Positions 27,652-36,859 are shown, numbered from the stretch's first letter. The stretch is DNA of 64,000 nt from Thiothrix nivea DSM 5205 (GCF_000260135.1 NZ_JH651384.1:2173693-2237692), one strand, 5' to 3'. Notes: generated by a model from the sequence alone, not told the origin. Translations and numbers: made by a program.

Positions 27652-28581
27652 TTAATGAAATTCCGCCAGTTCCTTGATATGCGCCGTCACGCTGCGCCCC
27701 AGCGGCGACAACTCATAGCCACCTTCCAGACAGGAAACCACCCGTCCGCCGCAGTGATCCTTGGCAATCTGGCACAGCTCACGGGTAATCCACACGTAAT
27801 CGCGTTCCACCAGATTGAAGCCGCCCATGTCATCCTCCAGATGGGAGTCAAACCCGGCGGAAACCATCACCAGTTCCGGTTTGAAATCGCGCATGGCGGG
27901 CAACCAGCTGGCTTCCACCGCTTCACGCCATTTCGCGCCGCCGGTGCCGGCAGGCAGGGGCAGGTTGAAAATATTCGGCACGTCCGTATCCGCCCCCGTG
28001 AACGGGTAGAACGGATGCTGGAAGGAAGAACAGAACATGACGCGCGGGTCGCCGGAAAAGATTTCTTCAGTGCCATCGCCGTGATGTACGTCAAAATCCA
28101 CGATGATGATCCGCTCCACACCGTAGACTTCCATGGCGTGTGCTGCGCCCACCGCTACATTGTTGAAAATGCAGAAACCGGCAGCACGGCTGCGTCCGGC
28201 ATGATGGCCAGGTGGGCGGATGGCACAAAAAGCGTGCTTGTGCGTCCCCGCCATCACCAGATCAACGGCCATCACCGCCGCACCTGCGGCGTGCAGCGCC
28301 GCATCCAGCGAATGTGGGTTCATCCCGGTATCGCCATCCAGGTTGGCAAAACCGTCCTGCGGCGAAGTGGCAAACACCCGCTCAACATAGGCGGCGTCAT
28401 GCACCCGCAGCAAATGCTCACGTTCCGCGCAATGGGAATCGTAGTGGCGTGAAATCCAGTCTACCCCCGACATGATCATGCGGTTGTTGATGGCGTCCAG
28501 ACGATCCGAGCACTCGGGATGATAAGGTGTCCCGTTGTCATGCAGATGGCAATGTGAATGGGTAATTACGGCGACTGTCAT
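27652..28581 (-). CDS. Class II histone-deacetylase-like (AcuC-type) deacetylase
   Basis: A 309-residue zinc hydrolase of the arginase/deacetylase fold. The family acts on acetyl-lysine in proteins or on acetylpolyamines. The active-site signature is complete: AIRPPGHHAGRS with the His pair, GFCIFNNVAVGAAHA, and VDFDVHHGDGTEEIF with the Asp and His zinc ligands. MVSAGFDSHLEDDMGG carries a further Asp and CLEGGYELSPLG the late Gly-Gly-Tyr. The start MTVAVITHSHCHLHDNG at 28581 is typical of the class II subgroup. It is divergent from the Pat-type acetyltransferase with a 93-base shared upstream region. The substrate cannot be told from sequence. Confidence 0.88.
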   Translation of the reverse strand: MTVAVITHSHCHLHDNGTPYHPECSDRLDAINNRMIMSGVDWISRHYDSHCAEREHLLRVHDAAYVERVFATSPQDGFANLDGDTGMNPHSLDAALHAAGAAVMAVDLVMAGTHKHAFCAIRPPGHHAGRSRAAGFCIFNNVAVGAAHAMEVYGVERIIIVDFDVHHGDGTEEIFSGDPRVMFCSSFQHPFYPFTGADTDVPNIFNLPLPAGTGGAKWREAVEASWLPAMRDFKPELVMVSAGFDSHLEDDMGGFNLVERDYVWITRELCQIAKDHCGGRVVSCLEGGYELSPLGRSVTAHIKELAEFH

Positions 28582-28612
28582 GTTCTTTTAAAAAAATTGG
28601 GAGTAGAATATG

Positions 28613-28627
28613 TTGCATTGCACAAAA
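28613..28627. promoter_or_regulatory. TGCATTGCA-type site in pat/deacetylase promoter region
   Basis: TTGCATTGCACAAAA lies in the 93-base divergent gap. The TGC-ATT-GCA core is symmetric and matches the type of site bound by PhaR-family regulators of polyhydroxyalkanoate genes; a longer copy is at 44116-44138. The link to PhaR is from memory of such sites, so confidence is low. Confidence 0.3.
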
Positions 28628-28674
28628 GATAATGTTCTTACGTGCTGCAACTGCATATAATAGAGGTTTTGGCC

Positions 28675-31386
28675 ATGAGCCACCATTACTTAAATCAACT
28701 ATTCGCCCCGCAAAGCATCGCGGTGTTCGGGGCCAGCCACAGGGAAAACGCGGTTGGAACCTTGGTGTTCCAGAATCTGCTGACTGCCGGGTTCAAGGGC
28801 GCGATTTACCCGATCAACCCCAAACACGCCGAAATCCAGGGGCATCAAGCCTGGCCGAACCTGACCGAGCTGAACAAGCCGGTGGATCTGGCCGTGATTG
28901 CCACGCCTGCCCGCACCGTTCCCGCCATTATCCAGCAATGCGGTGAAAACGGCGTCAAGGGCGTGGTAGTCATTTCCGCCGGTTTCGCCGAAGCCGGCCC
29001 GCAAGGCAAACGTCTGCAAAAAGACATCGTGGACATTGCCCGCCAGCACAATATCCACATCATCGGCCCCAATTGCCTGGGCATCATGCGCCCTTCCGTC
29101 GGCCTCAATGCCACCTTCAGCCGCAATCAGGCGTTGCCGGGCAACCTGGCGTTGGTGTCACAATCCGGCGCGATGTGCACCGCCATCCTCGACTGGGCGG
29201 CCAGCCAGCAGATCGGCTTTTCCACCATCGTCACGCTGGGGGATACGGCGGATGTCGACTTTGGCGATGCACTGGATTATCTGGCGCTCGACCCCAAAAC
29301 CGACAGCATCCTGCTGTATGTCGAAGGTATCCACGACGCACGCGGTTTCATGAGCGGCCTGCGTACCGCTTCACGCATGAAGCCGGTGATCGTGCTGAAA
29401 GCAGGGCGCTACGAAGAGGTTTCCCATGCGGTGACTTCCCATACTGGCGCGATTGTCGGCAGGGATGATGCGTTTGAAGCCGCGCTGGAACGCGCAGGCG
29501 TGGTGCGCGTCAACTCGGTGTCGCAACTGTTCGCGGCGGCGCAGGTGTTGTCTTCCGGCATCCGCGTGCAGCAGGATCGGCTGCTGATCCTGACCAACGG
29601 CGGTGGGCCGGGCGTGATGGCCACTGACCGCGCAGTGGAAACCGGCGTGCGCATGGCCGAACTCAGCCCCGCCACGCTGGAGGCGCTGAACAAGATACTG
29701 CCCTTCACCTGGTCGCACGGCAACCCGGTCGACATCCTCGGTGATGCCGACCCGGAACGCTACACCGCCGCGTTAAAAATCTGTATGCAGGAAGAAAACC
29801 TCGATGGTGTGCTGGTGATGCTGTCACCGCAGGCCATGACCGACCCGGCAGGCGTGGCGCAAGCCGTGGCCGAAGTCTGCAAGGAAACCAAAAACCGCAA
29901 GCATTGCAAGCCCATCCTCACCTGCTGGATGGGCGAGGAACAGGTCGCTACTGGCCGCAAGATCCTGGCTGATGCGGGCGTGCCGCATTTCCGAACCCCG
30001 GAAACCGCCGTGGAAGCCTTCGCTTACCTCACCCAGTACCGCAGCAACCAGAAACTGCTGATGCAAGTTCCCCCCTCGGTCAGGGAACAGGCGCGCGAAC
30101 CGGACGTGGCAGGCGCGCGCCTGATCATTGAAAGCGTGCTGGCGGAAGGTCGACGTTCACTTTCCACCACTGAATCCCGCGCCATCCTGAGCGCTTTCCG
30201 TATCCCCTCCATGCCCACCATCCTCGCCCGCAGCCCGGCAGAAGCACTGGTGGCGGCGGAATCGCTGGGCTACCCGGTGGTGATGAAAATCAGCTCGCCC
30301 AACATCACCCACAAATCCGATGTCGATGGCGTGCGCCTTAACATCGCCAGCGCCCACGACGTGCGCAGCGTCTACCAGGAACTGACCGAAGCCGCCCAGC
30401 GCATCCTGCCCGAAGCCCATATCGAAGGCGTGACGGTGGAGAGCATGTACCACAGCAATTCCTCGCGCGAACTGATGGTCGGCGTGGTGCGCGACCCGGT
30501 ATTCGGCCCGGTGATCAGCTTCGGTACCGGCGGCACTTCGGTGGAAGTGCACCGTGACCGTGCCGTGGCATTGCCGCCGCTGAACGATTACATGATCAAG
30601 AAAACCGTGTGCCGCACCCGCATCGCCAAGCTATTGGGCGACTTCCGCAACATGCCGTCGATTAACTTTGAAGCCTTGTGGAAAGTAATGCAGCGCGTGT
30701 CTGAAATGGTGTGCGAACTGCCGGAAATCGTCGAGATGGACATCAACCCGCTGGTGGCCGACGAGCACGGCGTGGTAGCGGTGGATGCGCGTTTCATCAT
30801 CAATTACCCGCCCGCCACAGCGCGGCGCTATGACCACATGGCGATCCACCCCTACCCCAACGACCTGGTCAAACGCCAGCAGCTGGCGGACGGCACCGAC
30901 ATCACCATCCGCCCGATCCGCCCGGAAGACGCCGAAATCGAGCAGGCGTTCGTGCGCAACCTGTCCAAGGAGTCGCGTTACATGCGCTTCATGCAGGCGT
31001 TGCGGGAACTCACCCCTGACATGCTGGTGCGTCTTACGCAAATTGATTACGACCGTGAAATGGCGTTTCTGGCGCTGAGCAAGCAGAATGGTGAGGAACT
31101 TGAAATCGGCGTGGCACGTTACGCCATTAACCCCGACAAGGCCAGTTGCGAATTCGCGCTGGTGATTGCGGATGAATGGCAAAACCGTGGCCTCGGCGGG
31201 CTGATGATGCAGACCCTGATCGACACCGCCCGCAGCCGTGGCTTGCGCACCGTCGAAGGCGAGGTGCTGGCGCACAATACCGGCATGCTCAAGCTGATGC
31301 AGCGCCTGGGCTTCGACAAGCACCGCAGCGAAATGGATGATAATATTGTCATTGTCGTCAAACGTCTGGGAGACAACTGTTGCTAG
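28675..31386 (+). CDS. Pat-type protein lysine acetyltransferase (NDP-forming acyl-CoA synthetase-GNAT fusion)
   Basis: A 903-residue protein. The first 700 residues resemble ADP-forming acetyl-CoA synthetase: CoA-binding LFAPQSIAVFGASHRENAVGT at the start, then GPNCLGIMRPSVG, LVSQSGAMCTAI and the ATP-grasp part PVVMKISSPNITHKSDVDGV. The C-terminal 160 residues are a GNAT domain (IRPIRPEDAEIEQAFVRN, acetyl-CoA loop QNRGLGGLMMQTL). This layout is that of E. coli PatZ and Salmonella Pat, which acetylate and inactivate Acs and other enzymes. The catalytic His of the synthetase part was not identified, as expected for Pat. The start at 28675 follows AGAGG; the open frame extends upstream without a ribosome site. 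thiD overlaps its last 7 bases. Confidence 0.88.
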   Translation: MSHHYLNQLFAPQSIAVFGASHRENAVGTLVFQNLLTAGFKGAIYPINPKHAEIQGHQAWPNLTELNKPVDLAVIATPARTVPAIIQQCGENGVKGVVVISAGFAEAGPQGKRLQKDIVDIARQHNIHIIGPNCLGIMRPSVGLNATFSRNQALPGNLALVSQSGAMCTAILDWAASQQIGFSTIVTLGDTADVDFGDALDYLALDPKTDSILLYVEGIHDARGFMSGLRTASRMKPVIVLKAGRYEEVSHAVTSHTGAIVGRDDAFEAALERAGVVRVNSVSQLFAAAQVLSSGIRVQQDRLLILTNGGGPGVMATDRAVETGVRMAELSPATLEALNKILPFTWSHGNPVDILGDADPERYTAALKICMQEENLDGVLVMLSPQAMTDPAGVAQAVAEVCKETKNRKHCKPILTCWMGEEQVATGRKILADAGVPHFRTPETAVEAFAYLTQYRSNQKLLMQVPPSVREQAREPDVAGARLIIESVLAEGRRSLSTTESRAILSAFRIPSMPTILARSPAEALVAAESLGYPVVMKISSPNITHKSDVDGVRLNIASAHDVRSVYQELTEAAQRILPEAHIEGVTVESMYHSNSSRELMVGVVRDPVFGPVISFGTGGTSVEVHRDRAVALPPLNDYMIKKTVCRTRIAKLLGDFRNMPSINFEALWKVMQRVSEMVCELPEIVEMDINPLVADEHGVVAVDARFIINYPPATARRYDHMAIHPYPNDLVKRQQLADGTDITIRPIRPEDAEIEQAFVRNLSKESRYMRFMQALRELTPDMLVRLTQIDYDREMAFLALSKQNGEELEIGVARYAINPDKASCEFALVIADEWQNRGLGGLMMQTLIDTARSRGLRTVEGEVLAHNTGMLKLMQRLGFDKHRSEMDDNIVIVVKRLGDNCC

Positions 31387-32186
31387 AAGAACCAACCCCC
31401 GCACCGGCAGCGCCGGTCATCATGACGCTGGCGGGGCACGACCCCACCGGCGGCGCCGGCATCCAGGCCGATATTGAGGCGATTGCCAGCCAGGGATGCC
31501 ACCCCGTTTCAGTGATCACCTGCCTGACGGTGCAGGACACGCGCAATGTGCAACGCATTGAGCCGGTTGCCGATTACCTGATCGAACAGCAGGCCGAAGC
31601 GGTGCTGGCCGACATGCCGGTTGCCGCATTCAAGATCGGCCTGCTGGGCAGCGTGGCGGCGGTGGAAGCCGTCCACCGCATCCTGCTGCAAGCGCCGGAT
31701 GTGCCGGTGATCCTCGACCCGGTGCTGGCAGCGGGCGGTGGCAAAAACCTTTCCTCTGATCGTCTGATCGAAGCGATCCGCGAATACCTGTTGCCCCTGA
31801 CCACCCTGCTGACCCCCAATGTGCCGGAAGCCGCCAACCTCGCCATGACGGGCACAACGCCGGACGAACAGGCGCTCTCCCTGCTGGATCAAGGCTGCGC
31901 TCACGTGCTGCTGACCGGGACTCATGCCGCCACCGAGCGGGTGGAAAACGCCCTCTTTGGCGAAGGCAAGCGCCTGCGCACTTGGGCGTGGGAACGGCTA
32001 CCGGAAACCTACCACGGCTCCGGCTGCACGCTGGCTTCGGCCTGTGCAGCCAATCTGGCCAAAGGCATGGAAACCAGCAAGGCGGTCGCGGCGGCGCAGG
32101 CGTATGCGTGGGGGAGTTTGCAGGCGGGGCGCAAGCTGGGCAAGGGGCAGTGGATTCCCGACCGGTTCTACTGGAGACAAGCGTAA
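31380..32186 (+). CDS. thiD: Hydroxymethylpyrimidine/phosphomethylpyrimidine kinase
   Basis: Phosphorylates HMP to HMP-PP for thiamine synthesis, 268 residues, ribokinase fold. Substrate loop MTLAGHDPTGGAGIQADIE at about 15-33, then AFKIGLLGS, VILDPVLAAGGGKNL, LLTPNVPEAANL, and the ATP anion hole GSGCTLASACAANLAKG. The start is a TTG at 31380 with GGGAG eight bases upstream, overlapping the end of the acetyltransferase gene. The first ATG (residue 15) would cut into the substrate loop. It is coupled to thiE by a TAATG overlap. No TPP riboswitch is visible before it, as expected for an internal operon gene. Confidence 0.92.
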   Translation: MLEEPTPAPAAPVIMTLAGHDPTGGAGIQADIEAIASQGCHPVSVITCLTVQDTRNVQRIEPVADYLIEQQAEAVLADMPVAAFKIGLLGSVAAVEAVHRILLQAPDVPVILDPVLAAGGGKNLSSDRLIEAIREYLLPLTTLLTPNVPEAANLAMTGTTPDEQALSLLDQGCAHVLLTGTHAATERVENALFGEGKRLRTWAWERLPETYHGSGCTLASACAANLAKGMETSKAVAAAQAYAWGSLQAGRKLGKGQWIPDRFYWRQA

Positions 32187-32815
32187 TGCGCGGACTTTAC
32201 GTCATCACCGACGGCTCTATCGGCAACGAACTGCTGGACAAGGTTGAACAAGCCCTGCGCGGCGGCGCAGCCATTGTCCAGTACCGCGACAAAAGCGCGG
32301 ATACTGCCCGCCGGGAACAGGAAGCGCTCGCACTGCAAGCCCTCTGCCGCCAGCACAACGCCCTGTTCATCATCAACGACGACGTGCAACTGGCCAAAGC
32401 GGTGCAGGCGGATGGCGTGCATGTCGGCAAGGATGACGCAGCGCTAGCCACTGCCCGCGACTATCTGGGCAAGTCCGCCATCATCGGCGTTTCCTGCTAC
32501 AACCGGCTGGAACTGGCGCTGCAAGCGGCGCAACAGGGCGCGGACTACATCGCCTTCGGCAGCTTTTTCCCCTCCCCCACCAAACCGCACGCGCCACGCG
32601 CCACGCTGGAATTGTTGCGGGAAGCCCGTAGCCAACTGGAAATCCCCATCTGCGCCATCGGCGGCATTACACTGGAAAATGCGCCGGATTTGCTGGCAAA
32701 CGGAGCCGACATGCTGGCGGTAATTACGGATATATTCAATAATCCGGATATTACCCGTCAGGCCACCCTGTACCAGGCACTGACCCGGAAGCAGGCAAAG
32801 CACTATCCGGCATAA
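32186..32815 (+). CDS. thiE: Thiamine phosphate synthase
   Basis: Joins HMP-PP and thiazole phosphate to make thiamine phosphate, 209 residues, TIM barrel. The opening LYVITDGSIGNELLDKVEQ is followed by GGAAIVQYRDKSADT, where the pyrophosphate is bound. Then come LFIINDDVQLAKAVQADGVH with the conserved Asn-Asp-Asp and GVHVGKDD. GVSCYNRLEL, ADYIAFGSFFPSPTKPHA and CAIGGITLENAPDLLANGAD complete the fold. The ATG at 32186 shares its A with the thiD stop. Nothing further of the pathway lies downstream; a broken gene follows. Confidence 0.94.
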   Translation: MRGLYVITDGSIGNELLDKVEQALRGGAAIVQYRDKSADTARREQEALALQALCRQHNALFIINDDVQLAKAVQADGVHVGKDDAALATARDYLGKSAIIGVSCYNRLELALQAAQQGADYIAFGSFFPSPTKPHAPRATLELLREARSQLEIPICAIGGITLENAPDLLANGADMLAVITDIFNNPDITRQATLYQALTRKQAKHYPA

Positions 32816-32818
32816 AAG

Positions 32819-33233
32819 ATTGCCAGATACAACCGGACGTTTGCCGCCATGTTCACCGGCCAGCCTGACCGCCCGAAAGTGGCTGACTGGTGCTTTGGCT
32901 ATACCTGCGGCGTCGAGCTGGATGAGGAAGCCTGGGATGCGATGCCCGATGACCTGCAAGACCTGCTGGATTTGATCTTATGGCCTGCTGGAGGAAGCGG
33001 AGCCACACCGCTTGCCAGCCCACGAACTTCAGGAACGCGCCAACCAGGTCATTGACGCCGCCACCCGCTTACATGCTTACTGGCTGAAACAGCGCACGCC
33101 GATGAGGATGCCAACCAACTTCAGCAAACCACTCCCGCCTGCCCAGCCTGCGGTTTCGCAAAAACTGGTGGGGCGCAATGACCCTTGCCCTTGCGGCAGC
33201 GGCAAGAAATACAAGAAGTGCTGTTTGCACTGA
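32819..33233 (+). pseudogene. Broken YecA/UPF0149-type gene with SEC-C zinc motif
   Basis: Two frames together give the middle and end of a UPF0149/YecA protein. In one frame (32819-33000) is IARYNRTFAAMF...VADWCFGYTCGVELDEEAWDAM and [10 protein letters not shown]. After a single-base insertion near 32981-32984 it continues in another frame: [19 protein letters not shown] to HAYWLKQR and the C-terminal SEC-C motif [20 protein letters not shown] with its CxC...CC metal ligands. The N-terminal third is missing, with no trace between thiE and 32819. So it is both truncated and frameshifted. SEC-C domains bind zinc and the SecB or ribosome surface. A sequencing error could explain the shift but not the missing start. 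Confidence 0.75.
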
Positions 33234-33260
33234 GCGGGACAGCGCCCTATCGCATACGGT

Positions 33261-34079
33261 TCAGACAATCTCAAGCCGCCCCATAACCAGGGTCATGTTC
33301 TCCAGTGCCAGCACGGGCTTGACCTCAAACACCTTGCGGCTGTCCGGAAACTGCTGATGCAAGCGTGCAATAGCCACGAAGTAATCCCCCGCCTGAATGT
33401 AGTCATCCGCCCTGTTCAGGCCAAGGCTTTCACTTTCAACAAACGCCAAATGCTGGTCGGCAAGCCCATTGTTGGCGTGCAGGTGGAAATGCAGCCGCAC
33501 GCCTTTGCCCTCCAGTTCATGCAGCCATTGCAGCCACTGCGGTAGGCTTTCCTGCGACCAGATTTTGGCGTGGCCAATGTCGAAACAGCAGCGGATATAA
33601 CGTAATTCCAGCCGTTCCACCAATGCGAACAGCCATTGATAAAACGCCAGCGGGTGAAAGGTGTTTTCGATGTGGACTGGATGGTCGTATTCGGCACAGA
33701 AGCGTTCCAGCAACAGCAACTGCCGGGTCAGGTGTTCCGCCAATGTCTCCCGGAAGGCAGGGCGCAGGCTGACCGGCCATTTGTGGACGTGGGTCACGGA
33801 ATAATCCGAGCCGAGCGCGCGGGCATCAGCAAATTGCTGGTGCAACTGCTCTTCCTGACTGCCCAATTCAAACAGGGTGCTGTGGTAGTGGTTAAAATGG
33901 GTGTTGACGGGGATGGGGTGGGCAGCCTCGCGTAAGGTTGCGCCGATAAAGTCGAGGATTTCCGAATCACCCGTATACAGGCCGACTTCCAGCGGGCGCT
34001 GCTGGGCAATAGCGGCGTGGACGACTGGCATTTCTTCCGCCAGATTCTTTTTCATGATTTTGTAGCCAAATTGCTGCAT
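33261..34079 (-). CDS. Xylose-isomerase-like TIM-barrel protein
   Basis: A 272-residue protein of the sugar-phosphate isomerase/AP endonuclease-2 superfamily. It shows metal-ligand type residues on strand ends: VNTHFNHYH near 60, VTHVHKWP near 100, PVHIENTFHP near 140 (Glu), YIRCCFDIGHAKIW near 170 (Asp and His), LHFHLHANNGLADQH near 205, and a final KVFEVKP. Such enzymes use divalent metals for isomerase, epimerase or nuclease reactions; the substrate is not evident. The start at 34079 follows AGGAATACC. It is a lone minus-strand gene next to the MoxR locus. A 211-base gap 34080-34290 separates the two and shows no other gene. Confidence 0.65.
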   Translation of the reverse strand: MQQFGYKIMKKNLAEEMPVVHAAIAQQRPLEVGLYTGDSEILDFIGATLREAAHPIPVNTHFNHYHSTLFELGSQEEQLHQQFADARALGSDYSVTHVHKWPVSLRPAFRETLAEHLTRQLLLLERFCAEYDHPVHIENTFHPLAFYQWLFALVERLELRYIRCCFDIGHAKIWSQESLPQWLQWLHELEGKGVRLHFHLHANNGLADQHLAFVESESLGLNRADDYIQAGDYFVAIARLHQQFPDSRKVFEVKPVLALENMTLVMGRLEIV

Positions 34080-34290
34080 GGTGGTATTCCTGTCGTTACT
34101 GCCCGCCCACACCGGGAACAGGGCGCTGATACGGGAAGTATAAAGGGGTGGGTCAAGGCAGGACAAAAACCTTGCGGTGGGGGCTTGGGCAAATGCCCAC
34201 CATGCTGGACAAGGATGCTGGCTATATCCCCTGCCGACTGCTACCATCCTGAAAATATATGTCTAATAAAAATAAACTGATAGCCATAAT

Positions 34291-34605
34291 ATGTATGACA
34301 CCACTACCCAGCAGGACGTTGTTAACACCCTGATTTACCTGCGCAGCCTGCTTGAGCGCCTGCCCCTGAACGGGCTAGCCACCGTCCGGGAGGAAGACCT
34401 CCGCCTGCTGCAACAGGCCAGGGAATTATTCGCCCAACACGGAGCCAATTATCTGACGGATTGCCTGCAACAACTGGAGGATGCCATCCAGACGCAACAA
34501 CAGGCAGGTGTGAAATTTCTACAGTTGCAAACCGCCCTATTCCTGTTCGAGCGCCTGTTTACCCGAGATGTCTGTCGAGAAGAAACCGCCGATGCAATTG
34601 ACTGA
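34291..34605 (+). CDS. Small helical protein, first gene of MoxR-DUF5682-VWA locus
   Basis: Encodes 104 residues, mostly amphipathic helix (VVNTLIYLRSLLERLPL, EEDLRLLQQARELFAQH, YLTDCLQQLEDAIQTQQQ, LQTALFLFERLFTRD). No family recognised, no signal or membrane segment. Its end overlaps the next gene by 38 bases, which implies translational coupling. It is either a small accessory subunit of the MoxR-VWA assembly or an adaptor for the 383-residue protein that follows. Confidence 0.6.
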   Translation: MYDTTTQQDVVNTLIYLRSLLERLPLNGLATVREEDLRLLQQARELFAQHGANYLTDCLQQLEDAIQTQQQAGVKFLQLQTALFLFERLFTRDVCREETADAID

Positions 34606-35719
34606 TCTAGATGCTGCTGCCCGGCAAAAGCTGTTGAACACCCTGCGCCAGCTCAGCCTACACATGGAACAGCTGTTGCAGACCGGCATGAGCACCGCTT
34701 CCGAACATACCGTGACGCAGTTCATGCAGGCTTTCCAGACCGCTTCCGGGCTGGGGTTGAACCGGCTGGGTTCCACTCTTCGCCTGCTGGGGCAGGAGAT
34801 ACAGCGGTATGTGCGCAAGGATGAGCCATTCTCCCCCCGCCGTCTGGCCTTTTTCCTGAACCGCAATTGGCTGACGTGCCAGGGTTTGCAGGAAGCCATC
34901 CAGCAGCAAGACCACAGCCGCTGGCAAAGCATGAATTTGATCCAGCCGCGTACCCTGCTGGATGAACTCACTGTCGTCACCCTCGGCGTAGGCAAGAAAC
35001 TGGTGCCGGGCGTGTTCGCCGCGTTTGAATTCCGGATGCGGGTGATTGACCCACAACATGTGCTGGCCGGTAAAAGCCTGCTGTTCTCGTTGGTATTTCC
35101 GCTCAACCCGCAGCAGCGCATCCACCCCGAAGCCTTTCTGGAATTCGACCAGAAGCAGAAATACCGCCCTGCCATCCTGCTGGAGCAAGTGGTGCGGATG
35201 CGGCAGGTGCAACTCGTCCACGAAAGCCCCTCGCGGGTACGGCTGAACCTGTTGCCGGAATCGACCGTAACACCCCAGCACCCGGTTAGGGAACTTCCTG
35301 ATTGCAAGGCATTAGCCATGCGCGACCCTGCACTTGATCAGACGCAACTGGCCAGCTACCAGCCCACCCCGTTCGACCTGGAAATCGACCTGCAAACCGA
35401 AATCCTGCTGGAAAACTGGACAACCGGTGACCTGCGCCACGACCCCGGCTTCCCCGACCGTTACGTGCTGGACATCAGCGCCGCAGGCAGGGACTACCTC
35501 GCCCTCATCAGCATAGCGGAGGAAGGAAAAGCGTTGCTGAAAGCCATGCAGGCGCAAATGCAGCGCGAACACCGTGACCCGCTGTTCGCCATCCTGCACT
35601 ACGAACTGGGGCGGCGCATTCTGCAACCGCTCAGTCTGGTGGAACAAGGCCAGTTCCGCCATTTGATGCTGGGCGAAGACAAAACCGATTACCGACAATT
35701 ACTCAAACAGGCAGGATAA
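34568..35719 (+). CDS. Unknown 383-residue protein of MoxR-DUF5682-VWA locus
   Basis: The N-terminal 130 residues are helical (LLNTLRQLSLHMEQLLQTG, ASEHTVTQFMQAFQTASGL) and resemble the small protein encoded before it. The middle is mixed alpha/beta (VLAGKSLLFSLVFPLNPQQR, FLEFDQKQKYRPAILLEQVV), and the end carries DRYVLDISAAGRDYLALISI and HYELGRRILQPLSLVEQG. No catalytic motif stands out and I cannot name the family. A start at 34592 (MQLTDLDAAARQ) is also possible. It lies 3 bases before the MoxR gene, so it is surely in the same operon. It likely serves as a system-specific partner of the ATPase. Confidence 0.6.
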   Translation: MSVEKKPPMQLTDLDAAARQKLLNTLRQLSLHMEQLLQTGMSTASEHTVTQFMQAFQTASGLGLNRLGSTLRLLGQEIQRYVRKDEPFSPRRLAFFLNRNWLTCQGLQEAIQQQDHSRWQSMNLIQPRTLLDELTVVTLGVGKKLVPGVFAAFEFRMRVIDPQHVLAGKSLLFSLVFPLNPQQRIHPEAFLEFDQKQKYRPAILLEQVVRMRQVQLVHESPSRVRLNLLPESTVTPQHPVRELPDCKALAMRDPALDQTQLASYQPTPFDLEIDLQTEILLENWTTGDLRHDPGFPDRYVLDISAAGRDYLALISIAEEGKALLKAMQAQMQREHRDPLFAILHYELGRRILQPLSLVEQGQFRHLMLGEDKTDYRQLLKQAG

Positions 35720-35722
35720 GCC

Positions 35723-36856
35723 ATGGCAAGCACCACCCAAGACACTGTATTACGCGCACCTCTGGAACAGCAATATGCCGACCAACTAGCCGCCCTCAAA
35801 CAGAACGATAACGAAACCGCGCCGCCCTCCTGGCAGTTGTCACCGCGCAAGGTGCTGGACTTCATCCTCGGTGGCCAGACCCTGCCGCTGAAACAAGGCC
35901 GCAAAACCGTTGACGTGCCGATTACCCGCAAGTTCTTTGGCGACCGGCGGCTGGTGGAACGCGCCATCGTCACCCTCGCTTCCGAACGCGCCCTGCTGCT
36001 GGTCGGCGACCCCGGCACGGGCAAAAGCTGGCTGTCGGAAAACCTGGCGGCGGCCATCAGCGGCCATTCCACCCTGACCATTCAGGGCACTGCGGGCACG
36101 ACCGAGGAGCACATCAAATACACCTGGAACATCGCCAAAGTGATTGCCGAGGGCTACCACAGCAGCAACTGCGTGCCCTCGCCAACCATGACCGCCATGC
36201 GCCAGGGCAGCCTGCTGCGTTTTGAGGAAATCACCCGCTGCGTGCCGGATGTGCAGGACTCGCTGGTCTCCATCCTCTCGGACAAGTCCATCGCCATCCC
36301 CGAACTGCCGGATGCCAACATGGTATGGGCCAAACCCGGTTTCAACGTGATTGCCACCGCCAACGCCCGTGACCAGGGGGTGAATGAACTTTCCGCCGCG
36401 CTGAAACGGCGTTTCAACTACATCCACATCCCGATGGTAGCCGACAGCGCCACCGAACAGGCCATCGTCAAGCAGCGCATCGGTGAACTGAGCCAGCAGT
36501 ACCAGCTAACCGTCGAGCTGCAACCCAGTATCATCGAACTGCTGACCACCGTGTTCCGCGAACTACGCCACGGGCGCACTGTCGAAGGTGTCAAAATCAA
36601 GGAAGTCGCCAGCACCCTTTCCACCGCCGAAAGCATCGCCATGTTGCTGGATGCCTCCCTGCATGCCCAGTACCTGGGAGCCGGTCAGGTACAGATGGAA
36701 AGCCTCGCCGACAATCTGATAGGTGCGGTTGTCAAGGACGACGACAATGACCGGCTGGCGCTGCGCGAATACCTCGATCTGGTCGCCAAACGCCGCGCGG
36801 AAGAGCAGCCGTTGTGGAACACCTTTTACCAGTCCACCCGTGCAGCGTTGGCCTAA
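35723..36856 (+). CDS. MoxR-family AAA+ ATPase
   Basis: A 377-residue AAA+ ATPase of the MoxR branch, which act as chaperones that remodel or metallate partner complexes with VWA proteins. Walker A is LLLVGDPGTGKSWLSENLA at about 92-110. Walker B is GSLLRFEEITRCVPDVQDSL, with the Glu pair. Sensor 1 is GFNVIATANARDQGVNELS and the arginine-finger stretch AALKRRFNYIHIP. The N-terminal 70 residues are specific to this locus type. The preceding gene ends 3 bases upstream and the DUF5682 gene begins 3 bases downstream. ATPase activity is expected; the target is unknown. Confidence 0.88.
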   Translation: MASTTQDTVLRAPLEQQYADQLAALKQNDNETAPPSWQLSPRKVLDFILGGQTLPLKQGRKTVDVPITRKFFGDRRLVERAIVTLASERALLLVGDPGTGKSWLSENLAAAISGHSTLTIQGTAGTTEEHIKYTWNIAKVIAEGYHSSNCVPSPTMTAMRQGSLLRFEEITRCVPDVQDSLVSILSDKSIAIPELPDANMVWAKPGFNVIATANARDQGVNELSAALKRRFNYIHIPMVADSATEQAIVKQRIGELSQQYQLTVELQPSIIELLTTVFRELRHGRTVEGVKIKEVASTLSTAESIAMLLDASLHAQYLGAGQVQMESLADNLIGAVVKDDDNDRLALREYLDLVAKRRAEEQPLWNTFYQSTRAALA

Positions 36857-36859
36857 ATC

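Noticed and set aside
31300-31400. Possible TPP riboswitch before thiD-thiE
   Set aside because: thiD starts inside the end of the acetyltransferase gene; there is no leader long enough and no thi-box motif.
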